Source: Desulfosporosinus sp. Tol-M (GTDB lineage: Bacteria; Bacillota; Desulfitobacteriia; Desulfitobacteriales; Desulfitobacteriaceae). From it: a stretch of 49,982 nt of DNA. The stretch lies in assembly GCA_000770645.1 (NCBI GenBank), contig JQID01000112.1:1-49982 (forward strand), in the 5' to 3' direction. The stretch's first letter is position 1. Each line of letters opens with the position of its first letter. The notes beneath the pieces were generated by a model that was not told the origin of the DNA, made no database searches, and saw only the letters and a program-made list of their open reading frames with translations. The translations under genes were made by a program, and so were the position numbers. Below are positions 23,605 to 32,216 of the stretch, piece by piece.

Positions 23605-24846
23605 ATGAAAATCTACAAAATTTCTACAACAGCGCTTAGCACTAATTTCCCAGCCTTAACCCATAAGAATTTCAGAATTTATTGGTTGGGACAATGCGTT
23701 TCTTTGATCGGAACATGGGCGCAGAGTATAGGACAAGCATGGCTCGTGCTTTCTCTAACTGGCTCGCCACTCCTCTTAGGCATTTTAGGAGCAACTCAAT
23801 TTTTACCGATTACCATTTTCTCATTATTCGCCGGTGTTATTGTTGACAGATACCCAAAGAAACAAATAGTCTTAATTTCTCAATTTACTTCAATGATTTT
23901 AGCATTTACCTTATCCGCACTTGTTTTCACTAACACGGTTAGCTATGCATATATTCTTATCCTAGCGTTAATCTTAGGTTTCTCGAATACCCTTGATATA
24001 CCTTCAAGGCAAGCTTTTACAATAGAATTGGCCGGCAAAAAAGATTTGATGAACGCTATTGCCTTGAATTCGGCCACATTTAATTTAGCCCGCATAATAG
24101 GGCCTGCTATAGGCGCCTTAATAATGGCCTCTTTTGGCGCTGCTTGGTGCTTCTTATTAAATGGATTGAGTTTTATGGCCGTAATCGCTAGTTTGCTTAA
24201 AGTTGAAGTGCCGCCCCATGTAAAAAAGAACGTCTCCGATAATAATATGCTCAAAGAAATAAAGGACGGCTTAAAATATATGGTCGGGGAACCTGCCCTT
24301 CTCCAAACAATTTTGATGGTTTTTATTATTGGGATTTTTGTCTTTAATTTTAATATCTTAATTCCGGTTTTTACTAAAAATATACTTCATCAAGAGGCAC
24401 AAATATACGGTTTTTTAATGTCAGCTTTAGGAGTAGGATCATTAGTCGGAGCATTAATGGTTTCAGTAAAAAGCAAATCCGGTCCTAATATGAAAATTCT
24501 ATTAAGAAGTTCCATAATGGTTTCCTTAATGTTAATCCTAATTAGTTTTACAAGAACCTATTATTATACGGCAATTTTGTTAGTTATTACCGGAGTATTC
24601 AATCTCTGGTTTACCACAACTGCAAATTCAACCTTACAGATTACTACAAAAAATGAATACCGGGGCAGAGTCATGAGCGTATATTCCTTAGTCTTCGTAG
24701 GAGCAACTCCAATTGGAAACCTGTTTGCGGGTTTAACAACGGATATGTTTGGAGCTAACACATCTTTTTTACTAAGCGGTGTTTCGACCATTGTTTTAAT
24801 TACTTTATTAAGGTTATTTTTCAAGCTGCGACAAGCTCCGGGTTAA
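23605..24846 (+). CDS. MFS transporter (EntS-like exporter family)
   Basis: 413 residues with about 12 hydrophobic helices. NFRIYWLGQCVSLIGTWAQSIGQAWLVLSLTGSPLLLG and VDRYPKKQIVLISQ are typical of the MFS_3 branch that includes enterobactin exporter EntS and multidrug proteins. The substrate cannot be told. AGAGG precedes the ATG. It stands alone, 95 bases before a prenyl synthase on the same strand. Confidence 0.9.
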   Translation: MKIYKISTTALSTNFPALTHKNFRIYWLGQCVSLIGTWAQSIGQAWLVLSLTGSPLLLGILGATQFLPITIFSLFAGVIVDRYPKKQIVLISQFTSMILAFTLSALVFTNTVSYAYILILALILGFSNTLDIPSRQAFTIELAGKKDLMNAIALNSATFNLARIIGPAIGALIMASFGAAWCFLLNGLSFMAVIASLLKVEVPPHVKKNVSDNNMLKEIKDGLKYMVGEPALLQTILMVFIIGIFVFNFNILIPVFTKNILHQEAQIYGFLMSALGVGSLVGALMVSVKSKSGPNMKILLRSSIMVSLMLILISFTRTYYYTAILLVITGVFNLWFTTTANSTLQITTKNEYRGRVMSVYSLVFVGATPIGNLFAGLTTDMFGANTSFLLSGVSTIVLITLLRLFFKLRQAPG

Positions 24847-24940
24847 ACCACAACTTTATTCAACTTGAGGTATCCTATCTTCCCCTTTATGGCATAATAC
24901 AAAAAGCTTATTATTTTGATAGGGGGTAGAGGCTGATACT

Positions 24941-25936
24941 ATGAGTATACAACAACTTTATAACACCAAGGACACGTCAATTCCTACGCTTCAATTTCCC
25001 GAGCTGCTATTTGTTGAGGATAAGCTGCAAATCGTACTCAGTAAAGCCGATGGTCTTATTCAACAAACCTGCGTTGGTTTTTTACAATCTGGCGGTAAAA
25101 GGATTCGTCCCCTCCTTACTCTTTATAGTGGTATGTGTTTTGCCCCCTTAAATCCGCCAATGATCCAAACAGCCGTTGCAGCTGAACTTATTCACATGGC
25201 CTCCCTTATTCATGACGATGTGATCGACGAATCAGCTACCCGGCGTGGAAAACCAACCGTAAACTCCCTCTATGGGAATCATGCGGCCATTCTGACAGGA
25301 GATTACCTCTTTGCCGAAGCCTTCAATATTCTTTCTACACATCAATTACTTTCCAGTATGACCTACCTTGTCGAAGCAATCCAAGCCATGTGTGAGGGAG
25401 AAGTCAATCAAGCGAATGAGCAATTCTCAAGTTCGATCAGCCTACAGCATTATTTTCAACGAATTACCAAGAAAACAGGAAAGCTTCTGGCTGCCTGCTG
25501 TCAATCAGGGGCTTACCTGGCTGGGGCCTCTTCAGAAGAATTGTTGACCCAGCTGCGAGAATACGGACTAAACATTGGTTACGCCTATCAAATCACCGAT
25601 GACATTTTGGATATCAGTGGAAATGCAGACTCTCTCGGCAAACCGGTTGGCACAGATCTCCTTAATGGCAACCTAACACTTCCGTTCCTTTATCTCATGG
25701 ATAACCCCATCTATGGAAAGTGTCTTACGGAAATCATTAAAACCCGTAAGGTTACACGTCAAGGCCTTCAAAGCATCCAAGAAGCCCTTGTTTCCTCAGG
25801 GTGCATCGCTCAAGCTTATGCAACAGCCACTGAATGTATCTGCAAAGCAAAAGCTAGCCTAGCTAAAATCCCTGGAAGTCCTTATCGAACTACCCTTGTT
25901 GATTTGGCGGATTCCATCTTACTGCGTACAACTTAA
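24941..25936 (+). CDS. Polyprenyl diphosphate synthase
   Basis: 331 residues, trans-isoprenyl diphosphate synthase. Both aspartate-rich motifs are intact: DDVID in LIHDDVIDESATRRGKPT and DDILD in YQITDDILDISG. GGKRIRPLL binds diphosphate. It resembles heptaprenyl diphosphate synthase component II (HepT/HepS type), but chain length cannot be fixed from sequence. It ends four bases inside the end of a convergent YtpB-family gene, which uses a long prenyl diphosphate in Bacillus, so the two may supply one pathway. Confidence 0.92.
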   Translation: MSIQQLYNTKDTSIPTLQFPELLFVEDKLQIVLSKADGLIQQTCVGFLQSGGKRIRPLLTLYSGMCFAPLNPPMIQTAVAAELIHMASLIHDDVIDESATRRGKPTVNSLYGNHAAILTGDYLFAEAFNILSTHQLLSSMTYLVEAIQAMCEGEVNQANEQFSSSISLQHYFQRITKKTGKLLAACCQSGAYLAGASSEELLTQLREYGLNIGYAYQITDDILDISGNADSLGKPVGTDLLNGNLTLPFLYLMDNPIYGKCLTEIIKTRKVTRQGLQSIQEALVSSGCIAQAYATATECICKAKASLAKIPGSPYRTTLVDLADSILLRTT

Positions 25937-27003
25937 AGAACCTTCATCCTTCGCAATTGGCAGCACAACCGGTAGAGGAGCTTAACTCCCGGACCGCTAC
26001 CCCCTAACAGTTTCTGCGTGACGGACCGAATATCGCTGTCCCTGCTCTTTTCATCGGACAGATACATAGCCAGAAGCCCTTGGACAACCGCTCGATGGAA
26101 TTTGGGATAATCCAACTGCAGCGTTTTTTCTAAAGAATTCTTCACAAACAGTAGGAGACGTTCACTAATCATCTCAGTATCTTCATAATACCCCACAAAA
26201 TTCAGTTGCTTCGTCTCTCTATCTTCACGTAAATCAATGAAATAGTCCAATAAAATATGGCAGCCGCAGATCCACGGAAAATAAGCCTGCCTAATCTTTT
26301 GCCCTTGCCAATACGTCAATTGGGGATCGAAAGCAACAGCATAAAGACAGAAAATTCCCAAGGTTGACCCTGTCGCAGCGGCAAATTCCCAGGCAGTTAT
26401 CTCCGGATAATCCCTTAAGTATGGGTTAAGCCAGTTTAACATTTTCGCTTCCCGTTCTTCCGCTGCCAAGTGTTTGTAGGTTTGCAGGTGGGAATAGAGT
26501 TTGGCTAATTTAATAGCCTCTTCTTGAACCATTTTGTAAGCCGACAGCTTGTTAAGACCTTCCTGGCAGGTTGTGACCAACCTTTCCAGATATCCTCCAT
26601 CTTCCCGATAAGGATAATACATATAGTAATCCGATCTGGCGGCGTTAGGATCCAAGGCTTCTTGCATAGCCAAATGCAACTGAGAAAACGCTAATTCATC
26701 CTGAACCTCAAGGCTATCGACCAGATTATCAAGATAATCGCTCATGGTTTGATAAGCGACGATAAAGCGAACTGCATCAACTCGACTCACACCAGGATAA
26801 AGTGCATAGATACTGCCTCCTTGGCAGTGAAAAGCTTTTGTTCGAATACTCTCAGCAGCTTGCCGGCGCAGACGGGGATCAGGAGATCGCGCTGCTATCT
26901 GCTGCCAGCCATTAAGTTCTTGTTTGACAATTGGAAAAATAGTGGATACAAACTGATAAATTAGCCTGACGCGATTCATTGGCTTCACAACCGATGTATT
27001 CAT
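25933..27003 (-). CDS. ytpB: Tetraprenyl-beta-curcumene synthase family (YtpB, DUF2600)
   Basis: 356 residues from ATG at 27003, chosen for AAGGAG nine bases upstream; a frame extension to 27042 is not needed. Blocks FHCQGGSIYALYPGVSRVDAVRFIVAYQTMSDYLDNLVDSL and CGCHILLDYFIDLREDRETKQLNFVGYYED match DUF2600. The Bacillus member makes tetraprenyl-beta-curcumene, a C35 (sesquarterpene) precursor, from heptaprenyl diphosphate. The DYLDNLVD segment is the likely metal/diphosphate-binding site. No squalene-hopene-type cyclase is seen here. It overlaps the convergent prenyl synthase by four bases. Confidence 0.85.
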   Translation of the reverse strand: MNTSVVKPMNRVRLIYQFVSTIFPIVKQELNGWQQIAARSPDPRLRRQAAESIRTKAFHCQGGSIYALYPGVSRVDAVRFIVAYQTMSDYLDNLVDSLEVQDELAFSQLHLAMQEALDPNAARSDYYMYYPYREDGGYLERLVTTCQEGLNKLSAYKMVQEEAIKLAKLYSHLQTYKHLAAEEREAKMLNWLNPYLRDYPEITAWEFAAATGSTLGIFCLYAVAFDPQLTYWQGQKIRQAYFPWICGCHILLDYFIDLREDRETKQLNFVGYYEDTEMISERLLLFVKNSLEKTLQLDYPKFHRAVVQGLLAMYLSDEKSRDSDIRSVTQKLLGGSGPGVKLLYRLCCQLRRMKVL

Positions 27004-27028
27004 TAACTTTTTCTCCTTCATAATAAAA

Positions 27029-27134
27029 GTGAACTCGTTCAACTAAAGTTGAACATCGAGTCTTCGGTGGGGGACTCTACCCCCACCGAAGCAGAATAAG
27101 GTATACCAATCCCACTTGTAGAAGTGGGAGTCTT
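27029..27134 (+). repeat. Structured repeat R1, copy 3 (divergent copy)
   Basis: Starts GTGAACTCG. Compared with the other copies, TTCAGC/GCTGAA has become TTCAAC/GTTGAA, and the second stem CTTCAGATGGGG/CCCCACCTGAAG has become CTTCGGTGGGGG/CCCCCACCGAAG. Changes on one arm are matched on the other, while the loops TAAA and ACTCTA are unchanged. The third hairpin is CCCACTT-GTAG-AAGTGGG. It lies just upstream of the divergently read ytpB. Confidence 0.85.
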
Positions 27135-27331
27135 ACGATTTGGATAAAGGGTTTTTATGCTTATAAAATAGTGTTGCCAATTAGCACTTTGCTTCAACCC
27201 ATTATATTACTTACTTTAAATCTTACTCAATGGGTAAGATTATTTTAGATAATTGAACATCCAACATACATATTTCTCCGTATTTTGTGCATTCTATATA
27301 TGTGTTAAATAGCACCGAAAGGAGAATTATC
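27135..27331 (+). other. Leader of the coat genes with a small hairpin
   Basis: AATCTTAC/GTAAGATT (27219-27226/27234-27241) followed by ATTTT could be a weak terminator. CATACATAT near 27272 resembles a mother-cell (sigma-E/K) -10 element, but no well-spaced -35 was found. No gene. Confidence 0.3.
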
Positions 27332-27538
27332 ATGAACACATCTAAATCTGAATTAACTGCCAGGAATTTGGCCATTTTGAATGACCAACTCGGATCGGAA
27401 GCTTTGCTGGTCCACAAGTTCGCTCAAGCAGCGCAATCGATCCAAGATCAAAAAATCAGCTCCGAACTTTCAGCTATTTCTAACCTGCATCGTAAGCATT
27501 ATGATACCCTACTTAATTATTTAAATTCACATCAATAA
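27332..27538 (+). CDS. Small helical protein, probable spore-coat-associated partner
   Basis: 68 residues from ATG at 27332, with AAAGGAG before it. MNTSKSELTARNLAILNDQL, then GSEALLVHKFAQAAQSIQDQ and KISSELSAISNLHRKHYDTLL: a two-helix, ferritin-like hairpin similar to small rubrerythrin-like/CotF-associated proteins in clostridia. An in-frame extension back to 27287 lacks a start signal. The CotF-like gene follows 23 bases later on the same strand, so a role in the spore coat is inferred. Confidence 0.7.
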   Translation: MNTSKSELTARNLAILNDQLGSEALLVHKFAQAAQSIQDQKISSELSAISNLHRKHYDTLLNYLNSHQ

Positions 27539-27561
27539 ATAAAGAAAGGACGGGATGAAGA

Positions 27562-27831
27562 TTGAATACGCAAAATATAATGACTGAACAGGAAATTGTA
27601 ACTGATTTACTGGCCAGTGAAAAACATGTTACTTCCGCAGTGAATACGTTCATTACCGAATCGACTTGTGTTAATTTAAGACAGAACCTGAAAACTATTC
27701 TCGACGAAGAACATAGTATTCATGAAAACCTTTATAATATTATGAACTCAAAGGGCTGGTATCCGACTAGCGATGCACCAGCTCAAGAAGTTCAAAAAGC
27801 CAAGGACAAATTTAATCCTTTACAAGTTTAA
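27562..27831 (+). CDS. CotF-family spore coat protein
   Basis: 89 residues starting at TTG after AAAGGACGGG; the alternative ATG at 27580 has no ribosome binding site. TEQEIVTDLLASEKHVTSAVNTFITESTCVNLRQNLKTILDEEHSIHENLYNIMNSKGWY is the coat-F (ferritin-like) pattern, including the terminal KGWYP. Two-gene unit with the 68-aa protein upstream and a strong terminator downstream. Confidence 0.85.
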   Translation: MNTQNIMTEQEIVTDLLASEKHVTSAVNTFITESTCVNLRQNLKTILDEEHSIHENLYNIMNSKGWYPTSDAPAQEVQKAKDKFNPLQV

Positions 27832-27937
27832 GTAAGGTTCACCAATTAATTTACCCGCTTCAAAAAAAATACAGGGCCGAAGGCATAGTTTAATAGGGAA
27901 ACTTATTAAACCATACTCCAAACCGATACGAAAAAGC

Positions 27938-27979
27938 AAAAGAGAGGTATTATCCCGCAAGGGATAGTGCCTCTCTTTT
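27938..27979 (+). terminator. Terminator of the coat-gene pair
   Basis: AAAAGAGAGG...TATCCC-GCAA-GGGATA...CCTCTCTTTT forms a long stem with a GCAA tetraloop and ends in a T-run. It can act in either direction. Confidence 0.85.
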
Positions 27980-28093
27980 AAAAAAGCCAGAGTGTTCAGA
28001 TGAACTGCTGAATACGCTGACCGTTATTTGACCACAAACTCTGAAAGAACTTAGTAGTCGTTAAATATTCCTTGTGGTTGGTGGCTGACCTGG

Positions 28094-29017
28094 TCAATTT
28101 GAGTTAGGCCCTCCTTCGAAGGGCTTTAGTAACCCATAAAGGGTGCGCACCGTCGGAACGTCCAAACCATGTTTGGCACTAAGCCGAAGAGCTGCACCTT
28201 GGAGACTTTCAACCTCCAGAGGCAGACCTTTACAAAAATCCTGATGCATCGAGGATGTGGAACCTGCAGGGTATTTCGGAATGCTCCGAACATTTTGTTG
28301 CACAAAATCATCAGGCAGCAAAACTCCGCTTTCTCTGGCCAATGTCCACATTTCTTGCAGCGAACGTGAAAAGACTTCCTTCGTAGCCTCATACTTGGCA
28401 ATCTGGTCAATCGACAAACGACTTGCTGTTGTAGTCCCTGAATATGCTGTGATAAAAGCGTACTTCAACCATATATCAACCTTTATGTTATTGCTAAGTA
28501 TGATCTTGAGCATAGAATTTCCAAGAGCTTGCTTCACTCTCAGACAGAAATCGGCCTGGGAGGGTTGCAGTGCCCCTAAGGTAATTTCGTGTAGCTTGCC
28601 GGTATGGTGGATTACTCCTTCGGTGTCGACAGTTGAGATTATTCTGCATAAACCGCCCAGAATATTGTCGGGACCAAATTCATTAGCCAGAAGCTCAAAA
28701 TGTTCAACCCCGTTTAATAAGGGCAATACCTTGGCTCCTAAATTAACCAGCGGCCTTATTTGGGGCAGGGCCTCTACTAATTGATAGTTTTTTACGCTGA
28801 GAATGACTAAATCACAGTCTTTGATTTCCTGGACATCCTGAACTATTGGGGGCGGGATAGTCAAATCTCCACAAAGACTTTTAATTATCAGACCGGAATT
28901 GGTCAACTGCCTGGCCCTATTCGCCCGTACTAAAAAACTTACGTCCAAGCCGGCCTCGGCTAATCTCCCGCCAAAATACCCGCCGACAGCCCCTGCTCCT
29001 ACTACAGTAATTTTCAT
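28094..29017 (-). CDS. panE: 2-dehydropantoate 2-reductase (ketopantoate reductase family)
   Basis: 307 residues. N-terminal Rossmann motif MKITVVGAGAVGGYFGGRLAEAG, substrate-domain blocks LLNGVEHFELLANEFGPDNILGG and KYAFITAYSGTTTASRL, and C-terminal SSMHQDFCKGLPLEVESLQGA. The family reduces ketopantoate to pantoate in CoA synthesis, but many paralogues act on other 2-oxoacids. No panB/C/D is near, so the exact substrate is open. Confidence 0.85.
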   Translation of the reverse strand: MKITVVGAGAVGGYFGGRLAEAGLDVSFLVRANRARQLTNSGLIIKSLCGDLTIPPPIVQDVQEIKDCDLVILSVKNYQLVEALPQIRPLVNLGAKVLPLLNGVEHFELLANEFGPDNILGGLCRIISTVDTEGVIHHTGKLHEITLGALQPSQADFCLRVKQALGNSMLKIILSNNIKVDIWLKYAFITAYSGTTTASRLSIDQIAKYEATKEVFSRSLQEMWTLARESGVLLPDDFVQQNVRSIPKYPAGSTSSMHQDFCKGLPLEVESLQGAALRLSAKHGLDVPTVRTLYGLLKPFEGGPNSN

Positions 29018-29354
29018 TCAGTGATCACTCCTTCATTTATTTTAGCATAGTAACCCATAGATCGGCACGACTTCCCGTTTGGGATCGTATCAAACATATG
29101 TTCGTTGCGCAACATGTGTTCTTAATATTTTTCTGACCATATAGTTGTCTGTATATGTATTTCAGTTATCTGTCAGCTTTTTGGGGCATAAAACAAGGAC
29201 AGATTTATTTACAGAAGAAGCGGCTAAAAATAACCGGTTAACGGCAAAGGCAAACAGCCAAATCTGCTGTCTGCCTTCCCAAACAATCCATAGTTCAAAT
29301 CATGTCCCTATGGGTACGAACCTAACCGGCCCCGTATCCTCCTTATTTCCATTA
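29018..29354. other. Gap with hairpins downstream of tatA
   Basis: No gene. GGCAAACAGC (29249-29258) and GCTGTCTGCC (29266-29275) form a ten-pair stem, and TAACCGGTTA (29231-29240) is a perfect palindrome; both lie in the transcribed 3' region of tatA and could end or stabilise its mRNA. Near 29104, GTTGCGCAAC is another palindrome upstream of panE. Confidence 0.4.
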
Positions 29355-29546
29355 CTATTTTTCTACTTTTTCAACCTTAACTTCTTCCTTTTTCTCTTCT
29401 CCCTCAGTAGCAGATTTAAATTCTTTTATCCCTCTACCCAATGATTTTCCTAATTCGGGCAACTTTCCTGGTCCAAAAATAACCAAAGCAACGACAAGAA
29501 TTATACCTGCTGTCATAGGCGTAATAAATCCAAACGTTGTTAGCAT
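29355..29546 (-). CDS. tatA: Twin-arginine translocase subunit TatA
   Basis: 63 residues: a short N-terminal TM helix ([27 protein letters not shown]), with the conserved [10 protein letters not shown] hinge, then an amphipathic helix and a Glu/Lys-rich tail. TatA forms the pore for folded proteins carrying twin-arginine signals. GGAGGTGG lies before the ATG. tatC is not adjacent, so the rest of the system must be elsewhere. Confidence 0.93.
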   Translation of the reverse strand: MLTTFGFITPMTAGIILVVALVIFGPGKLPELGKSLGRGIKEFKSATEGEEKKEEVKVEKVEK

Positions 29547-29847
29547 GATTGTCCACCTCCATTATTATAACTACCTATTTTATTAGCTAATGTATTATAG
29601 ATAGTAAAACATGCACAGACTTATCCTACCGTATTATGGGACAACACGCAATATATTTTTATTGGAAATAAAGAAAACTTGGCTGGCGCCCACACACGAA
29701 GACACTGTCTTCGTACGAATTAGCCCTTCTTGCAGACACTGTCTTCGCACGTATTATTCATTCTGTCAGCCTCAGCGAAGGCGACCGCCTAGTTGCGCTT
29801 TTACTACAGAAAGTATTATCTGAAAGTTATGCTTTCTCGTAAGTACC
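29547..29847. other. Gap upstream of tatA with a duplicated hairpin word
   Basis: CGAAGACACTGTCTTCG (29697-29713), a 7-bp hairpin, is followed by GTACGAATTA. CAGACACTGTCTTCG at 29732-29746 repeats it and is followed by CACGTATTA. This short direct duplication has no coding potential. No convincing tatA promoter was identified. Confidence 0.4.
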
Positions 29848-29877
29848 AAAAAGACTGCTTAGAGGCGAGTCTTTTTT
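29848..29877 (-). terminator. Bidirectional terminator after the ClpP-fold protease gene
   Basis: AAAAAGACT (29848-29856) and AGTCTTTTT (29868-29876) flank an 11-base loop, giving a T-run on both strands. A smaller CTCCAG/CTGGAG hairpin lies between it and the gene. Confidence 0.75.
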
Positions 29878-29903
29878 GAGTGCCTCCAGTAAACCTCTGG
29901 AGT

Positions 29904-30680
29904 TTATTCACTTGCTTCCTCTTGCTTTTTCTTAAATAGTTCTTCGTAAACCAGATATAATTTCCAGATTAATTCCCATAACTCTCCATGCGCTTCAGTC
30001 ACTATAAGCCCTAAGTCTTTGGCCTCCCGGCGACCAATCGGGTACCCATGTGAAAAGTACCCCTCAGTTAAGACCTGTGTTACGTTCGGAACCCGTTCTG
30101 GGTTATTTTTTAACATGTAGCGCGATAATAACGTTTCGGCATATTGCTGAGAAGCCTTGATGGTTTTTTCGTAGTCCCCGATAAGCCACGGGTCAAGCTT
30201 GTCGAGTAAAGGAGTTACCATAAAGGAGGCAACTTCGGGATCTGAACTATTGATAATGGACCGTTGCAAGTAATCTAAACAATGCCATACTGCTTGAACA
30301 GGTACTAAGATGTCTTTATAAACCGGATGCTTGACCAGAGGATCGATGGGGCCAAGTTCGGAGATTGGTCCCATGACAACTTCATCCGCACCGAGGACAA
30401 GCATCGAAGCAGCTGATTTGGCAACAAAAGGAACTATAACGGCAAATTCTTCGCAAAACTCACGGATCAGCATCACAACTTTATAAGGTGTATCCACCGC
30501 TCCCCCATAACTGTGCAAAACCAGATCAATCTTTTTAGTGTGACCAATTTCCTTCAATTCTCTGTAGAGAGGAACTAAGATAGTGTCGTCAAGAGGTGTA
30601 TAAGAAAAATAAACCAGTACTTTGGAATTCCTCAATTGTTCTAAACGCTCAATTATGCTTGCCCGTTCATCTGCTTTCAA
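29904..30680 (-). CDS. SDH-type ClpP-fold serine proteinase
   Basis: 258 residues. It has the serine-dehydrogenase-proteinase (ClpP/crotonase) fold: DLVLHSYGGAVDTPYKVV, the nucleophile region FVAKSAASMLVLGADEVVMGP with Ser89, and GPIDPL. Members are often membrane-associated peptidases of unknown target; this one has no clear TM segment. It is alone, with its own terminator. Confidence 0.85.
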   Translation of the reverse strand: MKADERASIIERLEQLRNSKVLVYFSYTPLDDTILVPLYRELKEIGHTKKIDLVLHSYGGAVDTPYKVVMLIREFCEEFAVIVPFVAKSAASMLVLGADEVVMGPISELGPIDPLVKHPVYKDILVPVQAVWHCLDYLQRSIINSSDPEVASFMVTPLLDKLDPWLIGDYEKTIKASQQYAETLLSRYMLKNNPERVPNVTQVLTEGYFSHGYPIGRREAKDLGLIVTEAHGELWELIWKLYLVYEELFKKKQEEASE

Positions 30681-30911
30681 ACCGAGTTCCCCCCAGTCTA
30701 ATCCTTACATCCCATAATATTCCAGTTTTACTATCATGGTGAGTACTGGGAGACCTTTTTCTTACAAGGTTTTTTATATAACCAGAGGGGTATCCCTTTG
30801 GAATTACGGTTTTCCGCTGTTCCGATCTAGGAGAACAGATAAAATACTGCCTTTACATTGTTTTCGTCTGAAAACATACAAATTCGAGCATCGAACCTGC
30901 TTCGAACTTCG

Positions 30912-32201
30912 CTAAAGGGTCCTCAGGACCATTCGAGCCTGTTCCAACGCTTGGTCAATGTCTGCTTCCGTATGTGCCGTTGATAAAAAAACTGCTTCAT
31001 ATTGGCTGGGGGCTAAATAAATGCCCCGTTCTAACATTCCTCGATAATACTTGGCAAACCTTTCCACATCCGACGTACAAGCACCGGTATAATCCTTAAC
31101 CGGAACGTCAGTGAAAAATGCCGAAAACATCGCTCCGATGGCATTAACCCAAATGGCCAGCCCAGCTTCTAAGGCAAGTTGCTTGAGGCCTTCCGCCAGA
31201 CGAGTTGTCATACCTGCTAAAACCTCATACGTTCCTGGTTGTTGTAACAATTTTATGGTGATTAACCCGGCGTTCATCGCCAACGGATTGCCGGAGAGGG
31301 TTCCTGCCTGATAAATCGGACCACTGGGAGCAATTTGTTCCATAAAACGACGTTTTCCGCCGTACGCCCCTACCGGAAGTCCCCCGCCAATCACTTTGCC
31401 CAGGCAGGTCAAATCCGGATCAATCCCATAAAAGCCCTGGGCACCTCCATAACTAACCCTAAATCCGGTCATCACTTCGTCAAAGATCAGTAAGGCCCCG
31501 TACTCCTCCGTTAAACGGCGAATCCCTTGTAAAAACCCATCCTCGGGTAAGACCACCCCCATATTTCCCGCGACAGGTTCGAGAATCACACAGGCAATCT
31601 CCTCCCCTTCGCGCTGAAAAATTTCTCTTAACTCTGCCAAATCATTAAAACGTGCGGAAATAGCGGCGGCCGCAACTTGAGCCGGAACACCCGGAGATGT
31701 TGGCACACCAAACGTCAGCGCTCCGCTCCCCGCCTTAATCAGGAGTTGGTCTGCATGCCCATGGTAGCAGCCCTCAAACTTAACAATTTTTGTCCTGCCT
31801 GTGACGCCGCGCGCTAAACGTAAAGCACTCATCGTGGCTTCCGTGCCGGAGTTCACCATGCGGATCATCTCCATAGAGGGATACGCCTTGAGAACTTCTT
31901 CGGCTAAGACTGTTTCAACTTCGGTTGGTGCGCCGTAACTGGTTCCTCGCTCGGCCACTCGTTTAAGCACGGCAACCACGTCCGGGTGAGCATGTCCGAC
32001 AATCAATGGGCCCCAGGAACCGACAAAGTCCAGGTAACGGTTACCATCAATATCCCAGATATGGGCACCTTCACCCCTGTCTATGAAGACTGGGTCACGC
32101 CCAACAGACTTAAAGGCTCTTACTGGCGAATTTACACCGCCAGGAATGAATTTTTGGGCCTTGGCAAAGGCCAGACGGCTTTTTTCATCCACGAAATTCA
32201 A
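30912..32201 (-). CDS. hemL: Glutamate-1-semialdehyde 2,1-aminomutase
   Basis: 429 residues, PLP enzyme making 5-aminolevulinate from glutamate-1-semialdehyde. [30 protein letters not shown] and the PLP lysine in [19 protein letters not shown] are present. Starts at TTG with AAAGGGGA nine bases upstream. It is the last gene of the heme operon, 15 bases after ahbAB, so the second step of tetrapyrrole synthesis is encoded at the far end from hemA. Confidence 0.96.
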   Translation of the reverse strand: MNFVDEKSRLAFAKAQKFIPGGVNSPVRAFKSVGRDPVFIDRGEGAHIWDIDGNRYLDFVGSWGPLIVGHAHPDVVAVLKRVAERGTSYGAPTEVETVLAEEVLKAYPSMEMIRMVNSGTEATMSALRLARGVTGRTKIVKFEGCYHGHADQLLIKAGSGALTFGVPTSPGVPAQVAAAAISARFNDLAELREIFQREGEEIACVILEPVAGNMGVVLPEDGFLQGIRRLTEEYGALLIFDEVMTGFRVSYGGAQGFYGIDPDLTCLGKVIGGGLPVGAYGGKRRFMEQIAPSGPIYQAGTLSGNPLAMNAGLITIKLLQQPGTYEVLAGMTTRLAEGLKQLALEAGLAIWVNAIGAMFSAFFTDVPVKDYTGACTSDVERFAKYYRGMLERGIYLAPSQYEAVFLSTAHTEADIDQALEQARMVLRTL

Positions 32202-32216
32202 CCGGATTTCCCCTTT

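Noticed and set aside
28257..28784. 175-codon plus-strand frame
   Set aside because: Antisense shadow of panE, which has clear motifs.
29564..29569. TATAAT just upstream of tatA as its -10
   Set aside because: The start point would fall on the ribosome binding site and no -35 is seen.
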